Shown piece by piece: positions 16,682 through 26,235 of a DNA stretch of 64,000 nt. The notes beneath the pieces are model-generated. The model was not told the DNA's origin and did not search any database. It saw only the letters and a program-made list of their open reading frames with translations. A program made the translations under genes and the position numbers. The stretch spans positions 4,450,001-4,514,000 of the forward strand of contig NZ_CP166679.1 of the NCBI RefSeq assembly GCF_041320605.1. Reading direction: 5' to 3'. The number at the start of each line of letters is the position of its first letter. The first letter of the stretch is position 1. The DNA is from Arenibacter antarcticus. GTDB taxonomy: Bacteria; Bacteroidota; Bacteroidia; Flavobacteriales; Flavobacteriaceae.

Positions 16682-17587
16682 TTAAATTTGCGTTGGTTTG
16701 GGTCTGGTTTTTACCCCCTCTTCAATAATTTTCAATACTCTTTTTCTCTCTTCACCAGATAATGGTAGTCTTGGGGCACGGACAATCTCTGTTCCCAATC
16801 CAGTGGCCACTTCGGCCAATTTAATATTCTGAACCAATTGCGGGGTGATATCCAATTCCAACAAGGGCAAAAACCAACGGTAAATTGCCAAAGCTTCTTT
16901 AATCCTTCCGGCTTTGGCCAATTTATAGATAGCTACCGTTTCGGCCGGAAATGCACATACAAGGCCTGCCACCCAACCATCTGCCCCCATAAGGATACTC
17001 TCTAACCCAAGGGTATCTACCCCAGTCAAAATCTTTAATCGGTCGCCAAAACGATTTTTCATCCTAGTAATATTTGAAATATCCCGGGTAGACTCCTTAA
17101 CTGCCTGTATATTGTTGATAGACAACAGTTCTTCAAACATATCCAACGTAACCATAATTCCATAATCTACGGGATTATTATACACCATAATTGACAAATC
17201 GGTACTTTTGGCCACGGCCTTAAAATAGGTTACTGTTTCCAAATCGTTTGCCTTATAGCGCATTGGCGGAAGCATCATTAAACCGCTAGCCCCAAATATC
17301 TCTGCCTTATGCGCCGCTGCAATAGCGCCTTTTGTTGTTTGTTCCGCAATATTGATTACAACAGGCACCATCCCGTTAACCATCCTTACCGTTTCTTGAA
17401 TCAATGTGTTTTTTTCTTCATCCGTAAGGGTACTGGCCTCACCAAGGGTACCTCCCAAAATTATTCCGCTAACTCCGGCATTTAATTGAGCATTAATATT
17501 TACCTCGAACATTTCTAAATCTAAGGTGTCCGTCCTAGTAAACTTGGTCGTAACAGCTGGCATTACTCCTTCCCATTTCATCTCCAT
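16682..17587 (-). CDS. DapA-family pyrroline-4-hydroxy-2-carboxylate deaminase
   Basis: A 301-residue TIM-barrel lyase of the dihydrodipicolinate synthase family. The Schiff-base Lys is in IQAVKESTR (residue 164), Tyr 136 is in MVYNNPVDYG, and GGTLGEASTLT is the substrate-carboxylate loop. As first gene of the hydroxyproline operon it most likely deaminates and dehydrates pyrroline-4-hydroxy-2-carboxylate to 2-oxoglutarate semialdehyde. Authentic DapA is less likely because of the neighbours. The first in-frame start is a TTG at 17593; the ATG at 17587, 23 bases after a promoter box, is preferred. Confidence 0.83.
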   Translation of the reverse strand: MEMKWEGVMPAVTTKFTRTDTLDLEMFEVNINAQLNAGVSGIILGGTLGEASTLTDEEKNTLIQETVRMVNGMVPVVINIAEQTTKGAIAAAHKAEIFGASGLMMLPPMRYKANDLETVTYFKAVAKSTDLSIMVYNNPVDYGIMVTLDMFEELLSINNIQAVKESTRDISNITRMKNRFGDRLKILTGVDTLGLESILMGADGWVAGLVCAFPAETVAIYKLAKAGRIKEALAIYRWFLPLLELDITPQLVQNIKLAEVATGLGTEIVRAPRLPLSGEERKRVLKIIEEGVKTRPKPTQI

Positions 17588-17610
17588 ATTCAAAAAATTT
17601 ATACGAACAC

Positions 17611-17618
17611 CAAAATTA
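17611..17618 (-). promoter_or_regulatory. Candidate -7 box TAATTTTG for hydroxyproline operon
   Basis: On the minus strand the sequence matches TAnnTTTG exactly and ends 23 bases before the ATG at 17587. No clear -33 element. Confidence 0.45.
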
Positions 17619-17841
17619 ATCCATACGAAACCAATACTATAAAAGAATAGTAGCTAAAATTGAGCAGATATTACCTTGAAAAATAATCAAAAATGCTAAA
17701 ATGACGGTCTATTAGGTTAAATTAATACCTCTTTAATCTTTAAGGTATAGGCCTTAGCAACTGAATCTGCCCAATGTCATAAGTGCGAATTGTTTGGTTA
17801 GTTTTATAAAAATACTAAGATAGATTCCTTTATATTTTCCC

Positions 17842-17849
17842 TATTTTTG
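17842..17849 (+). promoter_or_regulatory. Candidate -7 box TATTTTTG for M28 peptidase
   Basis: Exact TAnnTTTG match, 30 bases upstream of the peptidase ATG. An ATACCT/AGGTAT inverted repeat lies further upstream (about 17725-17746). Confidence 0.5.
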
Positions 17850-17879
17850 AAAAATTTAGAATTAATTAATAATTAGATA

Positions 17880-19442
17880 ATGAAAAGAATTTTGTTTGTT
17901 GCACTGGGCCTGACTATGGCGTGCAATTCATCGCAAAAAACCGTTACTAAACAGACGGATCAAAAGTTAGCGAATGTAGACCCATTTACCTACGCCGAAA
18001 CAATTACGGAATCGGAATTAAAGGACCATCTATATATCTATGCCTCTGACGAATTTGAAGGTAGGGATACCGGGAAACCAGGACAGAAGATGGCTGTAGA
18101 ATACATAAGGGCGGAATATGTTAAGTTGGGAATCCCAGCTGCAAAAGCGGACGGGGATTATTTTCAAGACGTTCCCTTAAGTATTAACAAATTACCTATA
18201 GGCGGCATCACCATTAACGGGAAGGATTATAGGAATGGTGAAGGAGTCCTCAGTTTTTCCAGTGCCTCGGGTAAATATGATAATTTAGTGTATGTGAGCA
18301 ATGGCATTGAGGAAGAAAATTATTCGGATTATGCAGGATTGGACGTAAAGGGAAAAATAGTTTTGATGAAAGCAGGGGAGCCTGTGAATGCGGATGGCAC
18401 CTACACCCTTTCTGGAAACGACGAAAAATCTGTTTGGAGCAATATGTCCGAATCTATTGGAAAAAGAATGGAATTGGCAGAAGCCAAAGGCGCTCTAGGA
18501 GTACTCTATTTTGATGGTGACAATTACAACAGGTTTAAGAATAGATTCAACTATATGCAGACTAATGATAGTGGGCGTATGGGTCTAAAAGCTGACGATG
18601 CAGGGGATTTTTTCAACTTAATCATAGATGCGACCATTGCAAATGCACTACTGCCCAATATATTGGAAGAGAATAAATCCAAATCGGTCCCTACCCAGCT
18701 AGAGCTGAATATAGAGAGTGATAACGAGGAAATTCATTCCGAAAATGTAGTAGCTTTTATAAAAGGTTCAGAGAAACCTAATGAGTACATTATTATTTCT
18801 TCCCACTTAGATCATGTAGGCGTAAATAAGGAAGGTGAAATTTTCAACGGTGCAGACGATGATGGTTCTGGAACTGTAGGAATGCTGGAAATAGCACAGG
18901 CCTTTAAAGCTGCGGCCGATGCAGGTCATGGTCCAAAAAGATCGATTGTATTTTTACACGTTACAGCGGAGGAGAAAGGTTTGTTGGGATCCAAGTTTTA
19001 TGCAGACTACGACCCTATCTTTCCATTGGCCAACACAGTCGCCAATCTAAATATTGATATGATCGGGAGAATAGACCCAAACCGAAAAGGGGATAGAAAT
19101 TATATTTATCTTATTGGTTCGGACAAGTTAAGTACTGAACTTCATGATCTTTCCGAAGAGGTTAACCAAAAATATATGAATATTGAATTGGATTATACCT
19201 ATAACGATGAGAACGATCCCAACCGTTTTTATTACAGGAGCGACCATTATAATTTTGCCAAGAACAATATTCCGATTATATTTTATTTTAACGGGACTCA
19301 TGAAGATTATCACCTACCTGGAGATACTCCTGATAAAATAAACTATGATCTTTTAGAAAACAGGTCGAGATTGGTATTCCTTACTGCTTGGGAGCTAGCC
19401 AATCGCGACGCAAGGATTATCGTAGACAAGGTGGCTAAATAA
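17880..19442 (+). CDS. M28-family zinc aminopeptidase, lipoprotein
   Basis: A 520-residue metallopeptidase. A lipoprotein signal (FVALGLTMAC, Cys 15) is followed by an inserted PA-like domain (about 110-270) and the M28 catalytic core. Zinc ligands in order: His near 309 (SSHLDHVG), Asp near 326 (GADDDGSG), the Glu pair near 363 (TAEEKG), Asp 392 (NIDMIGR) and His near 456 (YRSDHYNFA). It probably trims peptides outside the cytoplasm. It is divergent from the hydroxyproline operon, which may use its products, but that link is only positional. Confidence 0.88.
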   Translation: MKRILFVALGLTMACNSSQKTVTKQTDQKLANVDPFTYAETITESELKDHLYIYASDEFEGRDTGKPGQKMAVEYIRAEYVKLGIPAAKADGDYFQDVPLSINKLPIGGITINGKDYRNGEGVLSFSSASGKYDNLVYVSNGIEEENYSDYAGLDVKGKIVLMKAGEPVNADGTYTLSGNDEKSVWSNMSESIGKRMELAEAKGALGVLYFDGDNYNRFKNRFNYMQTNDSGRMGLKADDAGDFFNLIIDATIANALLPNILEENKSKSVPTQLELNIESDNEEIHSENVVAFIKGSEKPNEYIIISSHLDHVGVNKEGEIFNGADDDGSGTVGMLEIAQAFKAAADAGHGPKRSIVFLHVTAEEKGLLGSKFYADYDPIFPLANTVANLNIDMIGRIDPNRKGDRNYIYLIGSDKLSTELHDLSEEVNQKYMNIELDYTYNDENDPNRFYYRSDHYNFAKNNIPIIFYFNGTHEDYHLPGDTPDKINYDLLENRSRLVFLTAWELANRDARIIVDKVAK

Positions 19443-19483
19443 TAGGCTAGTATTGTTGTCGTTTCACCTTTGAATAAACACAT

Positions 19484-19523
19484 AAGAACGGGGACCTGAA
19501 ATTAATTTCAAGTCCCCGTTCTT
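19484..19523 (+). terminator. Terminator after M28 peptidase
   Basis: Twenty-base arms (AAGAACGGGGACCTGAAATT and its complement with one mismatch) abutting at the centre, followed by a short T-rich stretch. Confidence 0.75.
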
Positions 19524-19644
19524 TGTTTAGTACAGGTTTACATCACCTTTAATATGGCTAATCGAGTACTGCCTAAAGCACAGGTGTAATGGGAATTCCT
19601 AAGAAAACCAGATAAGGTTATATTCCAAACAATCCTGAACTTTT

Positions 19645-19707
19645 ATGTTGAACATCGTAATTATCACTATATTAATTTCAACAATTTATCAAATCGTTAT
19701 AATTTAG
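19645..19707 (+). CDS. Putative leu operon leader peptide (Ile/Val-rich)
   Basis: A 20-codon ORF 71 bases upstream of leuC. Thirteen of the 19 residues after Met are branched-chain: nine Ile, two Val, two Leu (it contains NIVIITILI and ends IVII). This composition is typical of leader peptides that sense charged Ile/Val/Leu tRNA. The last two sense codons (ATA ATT) can pair with a matching segment just after the stop, as in the ilvD leader of this window. Intergenic AT-richness raises Ile codon frequency by chance, so caution is needed. No good promoter box was found upstream. Confidence 0.45.
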   Translation: MLNIVIITILISTIYQIVII

Positions 19708-19741
19708 CTCCAATTATATTTTCAGGGCAGTTGCCTGTTTT
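19698..19741 (+). promoter_or_regulatory. Possible leuC attenuator hairpins
   Basis: TATAATT (19698-19704, inside the leader ORF) pairs perfectly with AATTATA (19712-19718) across the stop codon. A small GC-rich hairpin, CAGGGCAGTTGCCTG (19723-19737), is followed by TTTT. A weak alternative pairing CAATT (19711-19715) with AGTTG (19729-19733) would compete with both. Stems are short (5-7 bp), so this is much weaker than the ilvD element. Confidence 0.3.
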
Positions 19742-19778
19742 AAATAGTATACAAATAAGTAGTTTATAATATAGTAAA

Positions 19779-21185
19779 ATGAAAAAAACATTATTCGATA
19801 AGGTTTGGGATTCCCATGTTGTACACACCATAGAAAATGGTCCTGACGTACTTTTTATAGATCGCCATATGATACATGAAGTTACTAGTCCTGTAGCTTT
19901 TCTTGGCTTAAAAAGCAGGGGCATTCCTGTGATGTATCCCGAAAAAACCTTTGCGACCGCAGATCACAATACCCCTACCATAAACCAACATTTACCGGTA
20001 GAAGATCCCCTTTCTGCCAATCAGCTTAGGGCATTGGAGGAAAATTCCAAATTACACGGTATCTCCTATTGGGGATTGGGGCATGAAAAAAACGGAATCG
20101 TTCACGTGGTTGGGCCGGAATATGGAATTACACAGCCTGGAGCCACTATAGTTTGTGGGGATTCACATACCTCTACGCATGGTGCTTTTGGTGCCATTGC
20201 CTTTGGTATAGGAACCTCGGAAGTAGAAATGGTATTGGCCACACAATGTATTATGCAACAAAAGGCCAAATCTATGCGGATCAATGTTAACGGGTCCCTA
20301 AGTCGAGGTGTCACCCCAAAAGATGTTGCCCTTTACATTATCTCTAAGCTTTCCACTTCTGGAGCTACTGGGTATTTTGTAGAATATGCTGGCGAAGTGT
20401 TCCGCAATATGAGTATGGAAGGTAGGATGACCGTCTGTAACCTAAGTATAGAAATGGGTGCCCGTGGCGGTATGATTGCTCCTGATGAACAAACCTTTGA
20501 ATATATTAAAGGAAGAGAATTTACGCCAGTTGGAGAAGCTTGGGATAAAGCTATGGCCTATTGGAGTACCTTAAAAACAGACGATGGTGCACAATTTGAT
20601 CAAGAAGTGACTTTTGATGCTGCCGATATTGAACCCATGATTACCTACGGTACCAATCCAGGTATGGGAATGGGAATTTCTAACGGGATACCTATGGCGG
20701 AAGCTGTGGAAGGCGGAGTAGCCACCTATAAAAAATCTCTTCAGTATATGGCCTTTAACGAAGGCGACAACATGATCGGTAAACCAATCGATTTTGTCTT
20801 TTTAGGAAGTTGTACCAACGGTCGTATAGAAGACTTTAGGGCTTTTGCTTCTATTGTAAAAGGAAGGAAGAAGGCTGATAATGTTACCGCATGGCTTGTA
20901 CCGGGATCACATAATGTAGTAACCTCCATACGCGAGGAAGGTATTTTGGATATTTTACACGAAGCAGGATTTGAACTACGCGAACCAGGTTGCTCGGCTT
21001 GTTTGGCTATGAATGATGATAAGGTGCCTACTGGAAAATATGCCGTAAGTACCTCTAACCGAAATTTTGAAGGCAGACAAGGTCCAGGTTCAAGAACACT
21101 TTTGGCTAGTCCATTGGTGGCAGCTGCGGCAGCCGTTACAGGTAAGGTTACGGATCCAAGGGTGCTAATGGAAGAATTGGTTTAA
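19779..21185 (+). CDS. leuC: 3-isopropylmalate dehydratase large subunit
   Basis: Large subunit of isopropylmalate isomerase in leucine synthesis. The 468-residue protein has the 4Fe-4S ligands Cys 345 (GSCTNGR), Cys 405 and Cys 408 (PGCSACLAM), and substrate motifs such as [14 protein letters not shown]. It is first of leuC-leuD-leuA-leuB. The region 19524-19778 between the peptidase terminator and this gene holds the putative leader peptide; nothing else is assignable there. Confidence 0.97.
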   Translation: MKKTLFDKVWDSHVVHTIENGPDVLFIDRHMIHEVTSPVAFLGLKSRGIPVMYPEKTFATADHNTPTINQHLPVEDPLSANQLRALEENSKLHGISYWGLGHEKNGIVHVVGPEYGITQPGATIVCGDSHTSTHGAFGAIAFGIGTSEVEMVLATQCIMQQKAKSMRINVNGSLSRGVTPKDVALYIISKLSTSGATGYFVEYAGEVFRNMSMEGRMTVCNLSIEMGARGGMIAPDEQTFEYIKGREFTPVGEAWDKAMAYWSTLKTDDGAQFDQEVTFDAADIEPMITYGTNPGMGMGISNGIPMAEAVEGGVATYKKSLQYMAFNEGDNMIGKPIDFVFLGSCTNGRIEDFRAFASIVKGRKKADNVTAWLVPGSHNVVTSIREEGILDILHEAGFELREPGCSACLAMNDDKVPTGKYAVSTSNRNFEGRQGPGSRTLLASPLVAAAAAVTGKVTDPRVLMEELV

Positions 21186-21258
21186 TAAACCCGAAGCTCC
21201 TATAAAATAAAATACAATTCGCGTAAAGCATAAAGTGCTAAGCATAAAAGTAATAAAA

Positions 21259-21855
21259 ATGGCATACGATAAATTCAATATTTTAAAAACATCTGGAGTC
21301 CCACTTCCTATAGAAAATGTGGACACCGATCAAATAATTCCAGCTCGATTTCTTAAGGCGACCGAACGTAAAGGTTTTGGAGATAATTTATTCCGCGATT
21401 GGAGATACCATCCGGACAATAGCCCAAAATCGGATTTTATTTTAAACAACCCTATTTATGGCGGTAAAATATTGGTGGGCGGAAAGAATTTTGGATCAGG
21501 ATCTTCACGTGAACACGCGGCATGGGCGGTATACGATTATGGTTTCAGATGTGTGGTATCTAGTTTTTTTGCCGATATTTTTAGGAATAACTGCCTTAAT
21601 ATAGGCGTTCTTCCAGTGCAAGTAAGCGCCGACTTCCTGCATAAAATTTATACTGCAATAGAAGCAGATCCCAAGACTGAGATGGTGGTAGACTTACAGG
21701 AACAGACCATCACTCTTGTCGCTACTGGTGAAAAGGAAAGTTTTGATATCAACGACTACAAAAAGCAGAACATGTTAAATGGTTTCGACGATATTGATTA
21801 TTTAATGAACATCAAAGAAAATATTAGGGAATTCGCCAAAAACACACCACTATAA
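21259..21855 (+). CDS. leuD: 3-isopropylmalate dehydratase small subunit
   Basis: Small subunit (198 residues), partner of LeuC. It shows VDTDQIIPARFLK, GGKNFGSGSSREHAAWA and FRNNCLNIGVLPV, all LeuD hallmarks. The ATG at 21259 (MAYDKFNIL) fits the family length of about 200; an in-frame TTG-like start 24 bases upstream would add eight unrelated residues. It follows leuC by 73 bases. Confidence 0.96.
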   Translation: MAYDKFNILKTSGVPLPIENVDTDQIIPARFLKATERKGFGDNLFRDWRYHPDNSPKSDFILNNPIYGGKILVGGKNFGSGSSREHAAWAVYDYGFRCVVSSFFADIFRNNCLNIGVLPVQVSADFLHKIYTAIEADPKTEMVVDLQEQTITLVATGEKESFDINDYKKQNMLNGFDDIDYLMNIKENIREFAKNTPL

Positions 21856-21981
21856 ACCACTATATTTCAGGTAATTCACCTATCGACCTATATTTATTAC
21901 ACTTCGCAAAACACCGAAGTAGGAGGATGTAGTTGGTTATATTACTGGGAAATTAAGGATACCGACACTAGTTCCGCATAA

Positions 21982-23499
21982 ATGAAAAGAAGAAAAATTG
22001 AAATAATGGATACCACCCTCCGCGATGGGGAACAAACTTCTGGGGTATCCTTTTCTGCATCCGAAAAGCTGACCTTGGCAAAATTATTGTTGGAGGAACT
22101 TAAGGTAGACAGGATTGAAGTAGCCTCCGCTAGGGTTTCGGAAGGCGAGCTTTCTGCGGTAAAACAGATAACTGAATGGGCCGGGAAAGTTGGGTATTTG
22201 GACCGAATAGAGGTCCTTACTTTTGTGGATAACGGGGTTTCTCTGGATTGGATGAAAAATGCCGGGGCAAAAGTTCAAAATTTGCTTACCAAAGGTTCTA
22301 TGAACCATTTGATTCATCAGTTAAAAAAAACTCCTGATCAACACTTTAAGGAAATCCAAGCCACTCTTACTGCTGCAGGTGCGGAAGGCATCTCCAGTAA
22401 TATTTATTTGGAGGATTGGAGCAACGGGATGAGAAATTCTAAAGATTATGTTTTTCAATTTTTAGATTTTTTGGCCACCCAACCCGTAAAACGAATTTTA
22501 CTTCCTGATACCTTAGGAATTCTTACCCATACCCAGACACACGAATACATGTCGGAAATAGTAACGCGTTATCCGGAAATGCATTTCGATTTTCATGGAC
22601 ATAACGATTATGACCTAAGTGTTTCCAATGTAATGGAAGCCGTAAAGGCCGGGTGTCACGGTCTCCATCTTACCGTTAACGGCATGGGAGAAAGGGCTGG
22701 TAACGCTCCGATGGCGAGTGTAATAGCAGTCATAAATGATTTCCTACCCGAGGTAGAGGTTACAGTAAACGAATCATCCCTACATAAAGTAAGCAAGGTT
22801 GTATCTGTATTTACAGGATTTGGTATCCCGGCCAACAAACCTATTGTGGGCGACAATGTGTTTACCCAAACAGCAGGAATACATGCTGATGGAGACAATA
22901 AGAAGAATTTATATTTTAACGATTTAATGCCAGAACGCTTTGGTAGGAAGCGAAAATACGCCCTTGGAAAGACATCTGGCAAGGCCAATATTCAAAAGAA
23001 TTTACAGGAACTTGGACTTACCCTGAATGATGAGGAACTCAAAAAGGTTACTGCTAGAATTATTGAACTCGGTGATAAAAAAGAAAAGGTAACCAAAGAC
23101 GACCTACCTTTTATTATTTCCGATGTATTGGACAGTTATACCTACCAACAAAAGGTTTTTATAAAATCGTATGTACTTACACACGCTAAGGGATTAAAGC
23201 CATCCTCTACCCTAGCTATAGAAATAAATGGAGAATTAATAGAGGCCCATGCCCAAGGGGACGGTCAGTATGATGCCTTTATAAATGCGCTTAAAAAGGT
23301 ATACGCCTCAAAAAATCTAAAGTTACCGTTGTTGGTGGACTATGCGGTACGGATTCCTCCAGGGAGTAATTCCGATGCCTTATGCGAAACGATTATCACA
23401 TGGGATTGTAATGGGAAGGAGTTTGTTTCCAGAGGATTGGATTCCGACCAAACGGTATCGGCAATAAAAGCCACAGAAAAAATGTTAAATATTATTTAA
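21982..23499 (+). CDS. 2-isopropylmalate synthase-type enzyme with LeuA regulatory domain
   Basis: A 505-residue HMGL-like acyltransferase: N-terminal TIM barrel with MDTTLRDGEQTSGVSFS, metal-binding FHGHND (His 205, His 207) and GMGERAGNAPMAS, then a C-terminal LeuA-type dimer/regulatory domain (about 370-505). Placed between leuD and leuB it most simply performs 2-isopropylmalate synthesis. Its sequence is of the shorter Bacteroidota type, which also resembles citramalate synthase, so substrate choice is not certain; ilvA in this window makes a citramalate route unnecessary. Confidence 0.85.
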   Translation: MKRRKIEIMDTTLRDGEQTSGVSFSASEKLTLAKLLLEELKVDRIEVASARVSEGELSAVKQITEWAGKVGYLDRIEVLTFVDNGVSLDWMKNAGAKVQNLLTKGSMNHLIHQLKKTPDQHFKEIQATLTAAGAEGISSNIYLEDWSNGMRNSKDYVFQFLDFLATQPVKRILLPDTLGILTHTQTHEYMSEIVTRYPEMHFDFHGHNDYDLSVSNVMEAVKAGCHGLHLTVNGMGERAGNAPMASVIAVINDFLPEVEVTVNESSLHKVSKVVSVFTGFGIPANKPIVGDNVFTQTAGIHADGDNKKNLYFNDLMPERFGRKRKYALGKTSGKANIQKNLQELGLTLNDEELKKVTARIIELGDKKEKVTKDDLPFIISDVLDSYTYQQKVFIKSYVLTHAKGLKPSSTLAIEINGELIEAHAQGDGQYDAFINALKKVYASKNLKLPLLVDYAVRIPPGSNSDALCETIITWDCNGKEFVSRGLDSDQTVSAIKATEKMLNII

Positions 23500-23553
23500 A
23501 GCCAATTAAAATAATTTTCGGCCTTAACAAAATCATAAATAAAAACCTAAATA

Positions 23554-24609
23554 ATGAAACTAAACATTGCCCTTTTAGCAGGAGATGGAATAGGACCTGA
23601 AGTAATTGATCAGGCAGTAAAAGTATCCAATGCGATAGCGAAAAAATATAATCATGAAATCAATTGGAAGCCTGCCCTTACCGGTGCAGCAGCAATAGAT
23701 GCCGTTGGAGAACCCTACCCAGATGAGACACATGCCATTTGCGAGGCTGCAGATGCCGTTTTATTTGGTGCCATAGGACATCCAAAATATGATAACGACC
23801 CTTCTGCCAAGGTGAGGCCTGAACAAGGTTTGCTGAAAATGCGTCAAAAGCTGGGCCTATTCGCCAATGTTAGACCCACCTTTACCTTTCCCTCCCTTAT
23901 AGACAAATCTCCATTAAAACGCGAAAGAATAGAAGGAACAGACTTAATAATTCTGCGCGAACTTACGGGAGGTATCTATTTTGGAAAAAGAGGCAGGGAG
24001 GATAATGGTAATACCGCCTACGATACTTGTACCTATACACGCGAGGAAGTAAAACGTCTGGCAAAAAAAGGATTTGAACTAGCAATGACTCGTTCCAAAA
24101 AATTGTGTTGTGTAGACAAGGCCAATGTCTTGGAAACCTCTCGTTTATGGCGAGAAACCGTTCAAGCTATGGAAAAAGATTATCCAGAGGTAACAGTTTC
24201 CTACGAGTTTGTAGATGCCGTGGCCATGAGATTGGTGCAATGGCCTAATTCTTATGACGTTATGATCACTGAAAATCTTTTTGGAGATATATTAACTGAT
24301 GAAGCTTCTGTTATTTCCGGTTCCATGGGACTAATGCCATCTGCCTCCGTAGGTACCAAGGCCAGATTGTACGAACCTATCCATGGATCCTATCCACAGG
24401 CAGCAGGGAAGGATATTGCCAACCCTTTGGCTACTGTTCTATCCGCAGCTATGATGTTTGAGGACTTTGACCTTGTAGAAGAAGCAAAGGCCATTAGGGA
24501 CGTAGTGAACAAATCTCTAGAAGAAGGAATTGTTTCCGAGGATTTAGCCGAAAATGGAAAAGCATATAAAACTAGTGAAATAGGTGATTGGTTGGCAAAA
24601 AACATATAA
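23554..24609 (+). CDS. leuB: 3-isopropylmalate dehydrogenase
   Basis: NAD-dependent decarboxylating dehydrogenase, third step of leucine synthesis. The 351-residue protein carries LLAGDGIGPEV at the N-terminus, LRELTGGIYFGKRG, the active-site Lys/Asp regions (DKANVLETSRLWR, VDAVAMRLV, TENLFGDILTDEAS) and EPIHGSYPQAAGKDIANPLA. It is last in the leuCDAB operon and is followed by a strong terminator. Confidence 0.97.
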   Translation: MKLNIALLAGDGIGPEVIDQAVKVSNAIAKKYNHEINWKPALTGAAAIDAVGEPYPDETHAICEAADAVLFGAIGHPKYDNDPSAKVRPEQGLLKMRQKLGLFANVRPTFTFPSLIDKSPLKRERIEGTDLIILRELTGGIYFGKRGREDNGNTAYDTCTYTREEVKRLAKKGFELAMTRSKKLCCVDKANVLETSRLWRETVQAMEKDYPEVTVSYEFVDAVAMRLVQWPNSYDVMITENLFGDILTDEASVISGSMGLMPSASVGTKARLYEPIHGSYPQAAGKDIANPLATVLSAAMMFEDFDLVEEAKAIRDVVNKSLEEGIVSEDLAENGKAYKTSEIGDWLAKNI

Positions 24610-24650
24610 GAAACACCCAACAGAACTCTCTATTTCCATTACCACATAAG

Positions 24651-24686
24651 AAAGATCCCAATTGTAAATTTACAATTGGGATCTTT
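24651..24686 (+). terminator. Perfect palindromic terminator between leuB and the MFS gene
   Basis: An 18-bp perfect inverted repeat (AAAGATCCCAATTGTAAA and complement) followed by a T-rich stretch. It lies between convergent genes and can stop both. Confidence 0.88.
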
Positions 24687-24724
24687 CATTTTTTATAACC
24701 TTCTTATTTATCGAAGAACAAAGC

Positions 24725-25927
24725 CTATTGGTCATACACCAGTGCCCTATCCATTCTTCGCTTTTTAGACCTTCTAGTGATAACGATTAGCACCCCGATC
24801 AGCACCCCACTACCTGCCATAACAGCTCCAACTATACTAGGGGCGGTAAAATCGGCGCCCATAGCCAAAGGTAGGCCACCAAAATATGCCCCAGAGGCAT
24901 TTCCCATATTAAATGCACTGTGATTCATGGAAGCTCCCAACATTTCGGAGCCTTTTGCCGATTTAATAAATGCCATTTGGATGGGAGTTGATACGGTAAA
25001 CGATATCATCCCGATCACAAAGGTCCAAATTAAAATACCAGTAGGATTAGTTGCTATAACGCTATTGAGGAGCAGAACGGTCACCATTAAGGATAAACTT
25101 ATAATTACCGCCCTCATAGGACTAAACTTCTCTGCCATTTTAGCGCCAATAAAATTCCCTACCACCATACCGGAGCCAGCGATGATCATCGCGTAGCTTA
25201 CCATTGTTTGTGAATGCCCAGAAACCTCTGTGAGTAAGGGAGCTATATAGCTATACCAGGCAAAAAATCCTCCTGTACCTACAATAGTCAATAAAATGAT
25301 TATCCATAATTCCAAGCTCTTAAAAACCTTTAGGTCTTTGACCATCCCCTTGGAGGAAGAACGCTCTAATTGAGGCATCCAAAAGTAAAGAGCAAGCATG
25401 GTAAACACGCCTACAACACCTACCATTATAAATGAAAGGCTCCAGCTATAATGTTGTCCCAAGTACGTGCCCAAGGGCACACCAACTACATTGGCAACCG
25501 TTAGCCCAGCAAACATAATGGCAATCGCTTGGGCGGCCTTCCCCTTTTTAGCAAGTTTACCCGCTACAACAGCCCCGATGCCAAAAAAGGCACCATGTGG
25601 TAAACCAGATAAAAAGCGGGTAACCAACAACATTTCATAACTACTGGAAAAAGCGGATATTGTATTGAAAACAGTAAACCACAACATCAAAAACAACAAC
25701 ACCTTATGGGCGGACCATCTCCCACTCAACAGCGTTAAGGTAGGAGCCCCAACCACAACCCCTAAGGCATAAGCCGCTATAAAGTGTCCCGCTTGTGGAA
25801 TGGTAATCTGTAAGGACGTGGCAACATTGGGTAAAATACCCATGATTACAAATTCCGTCATTCCTATTCCAAATCCGCCCATGGCTAGAGCAAAAAGTGC
25901 TTTTTTATTCGTTTTATCCGATCCCAT
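24725..25927 (-). CDS. MFS transporter, DHA1 drug/sugar exporter type
   Basis: A 400-residue major facilitator protein with twelve predicted membrane segments. Motifs of the DHA1 (AraJ/YdhP-like) group are visible: GMTEFVIMGILPNVA in TM1, GRWSAHKVLL in the first loop, RFLSGLPHGAFFGIGA in TM4 and GVPLGTYLGQ in TM5. Substrate unknown. The ATG at 25927 is preferred over an in-frame GTG seven codons upstream. No regulator is adjacent. Confidence 0.83.
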   Translation of the reverse strand: MGSDKTNKKALFALAMGGFGIGMTEFVIMGILPNVATSLQITIPQAGHFIAAYALGVVVGAPTLTLLSGRWSAHKVLLFLMLWFTVFNTISAFSSSYEMLLVTRFLSGLPHGAFFGIGAVVAGKLAKKGKAAQAIAIMFAGLTVANVVGVPLGTYLGQHYSWSLSFIMVGVVGVFTMLALYFWMPQLERSSSKGMVKDLKVFKSLELWIIILLTIVGTGGFFAWYSYIAPLLTEVSGHSQTMVSYAMIIAGSGMVVGNFIGAKMAEKFSPMRAVIISLSLMVTVLLLNSVIATNPTGILIWTFVIGMISFTVSTPIQMAFIKSAKGSEMLGASMNHSAFNMGNASGAYFGGLPLAMGADFTAPSIVGAVMAGSGVLIGVLIVITRRSKKRRMDRALVYDQ

Positions 25928-26032
25928 ATTCCTATAATTCCTTCTCACTTACCGTTATTTTTCGACTTTACACCAAAGTATACGAGCAATAAACAGTACT
26001 TGTAAATTCTACCTTTCCGTTTTAAAAGGCCG

Positions 26033-26040
26033 CAAAATTA
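26033..26040 (-). promoter_or_regulatory. Candidate -7 box TAATTTTG for the MFS gene
   Basis: Exact TAnnTTTG match on the minus strand about 105 bases upstream of the MFS start. Apart from this and the gapN terminator, nothing was recognised in 25928-26235. Confidence 0.35.
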
Positions 26041-26174
26041 CGCTCTTTTCAAGCATTTCTAGCCTATTTAACCATTCTTTAAGGCTTCCTGTGGTTTAGA
26101 GTGGCGTACAATTCATTAAAAACCTAAGGCACCTATTGGAGTGCAAGCAAATATTTACCGACAATTACAAAAAA

Positions 26175-26208
26175 AGAGACCTATCAGTTTTAAACCTGAT
26201 AGGTCTCT
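26175..26208 (-). terminator. Terminator after gapN
   Basis: AGAGACCTATCAG pairs perfectly with CTGATAGGTCTCT (13 bp, 8-base loop). On the minus strand it is followed by a run of T. Confidence 0.88.
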
Positions 26209-26235
26209 ATAGTGCCAACTCTAAATCGGTCTACA

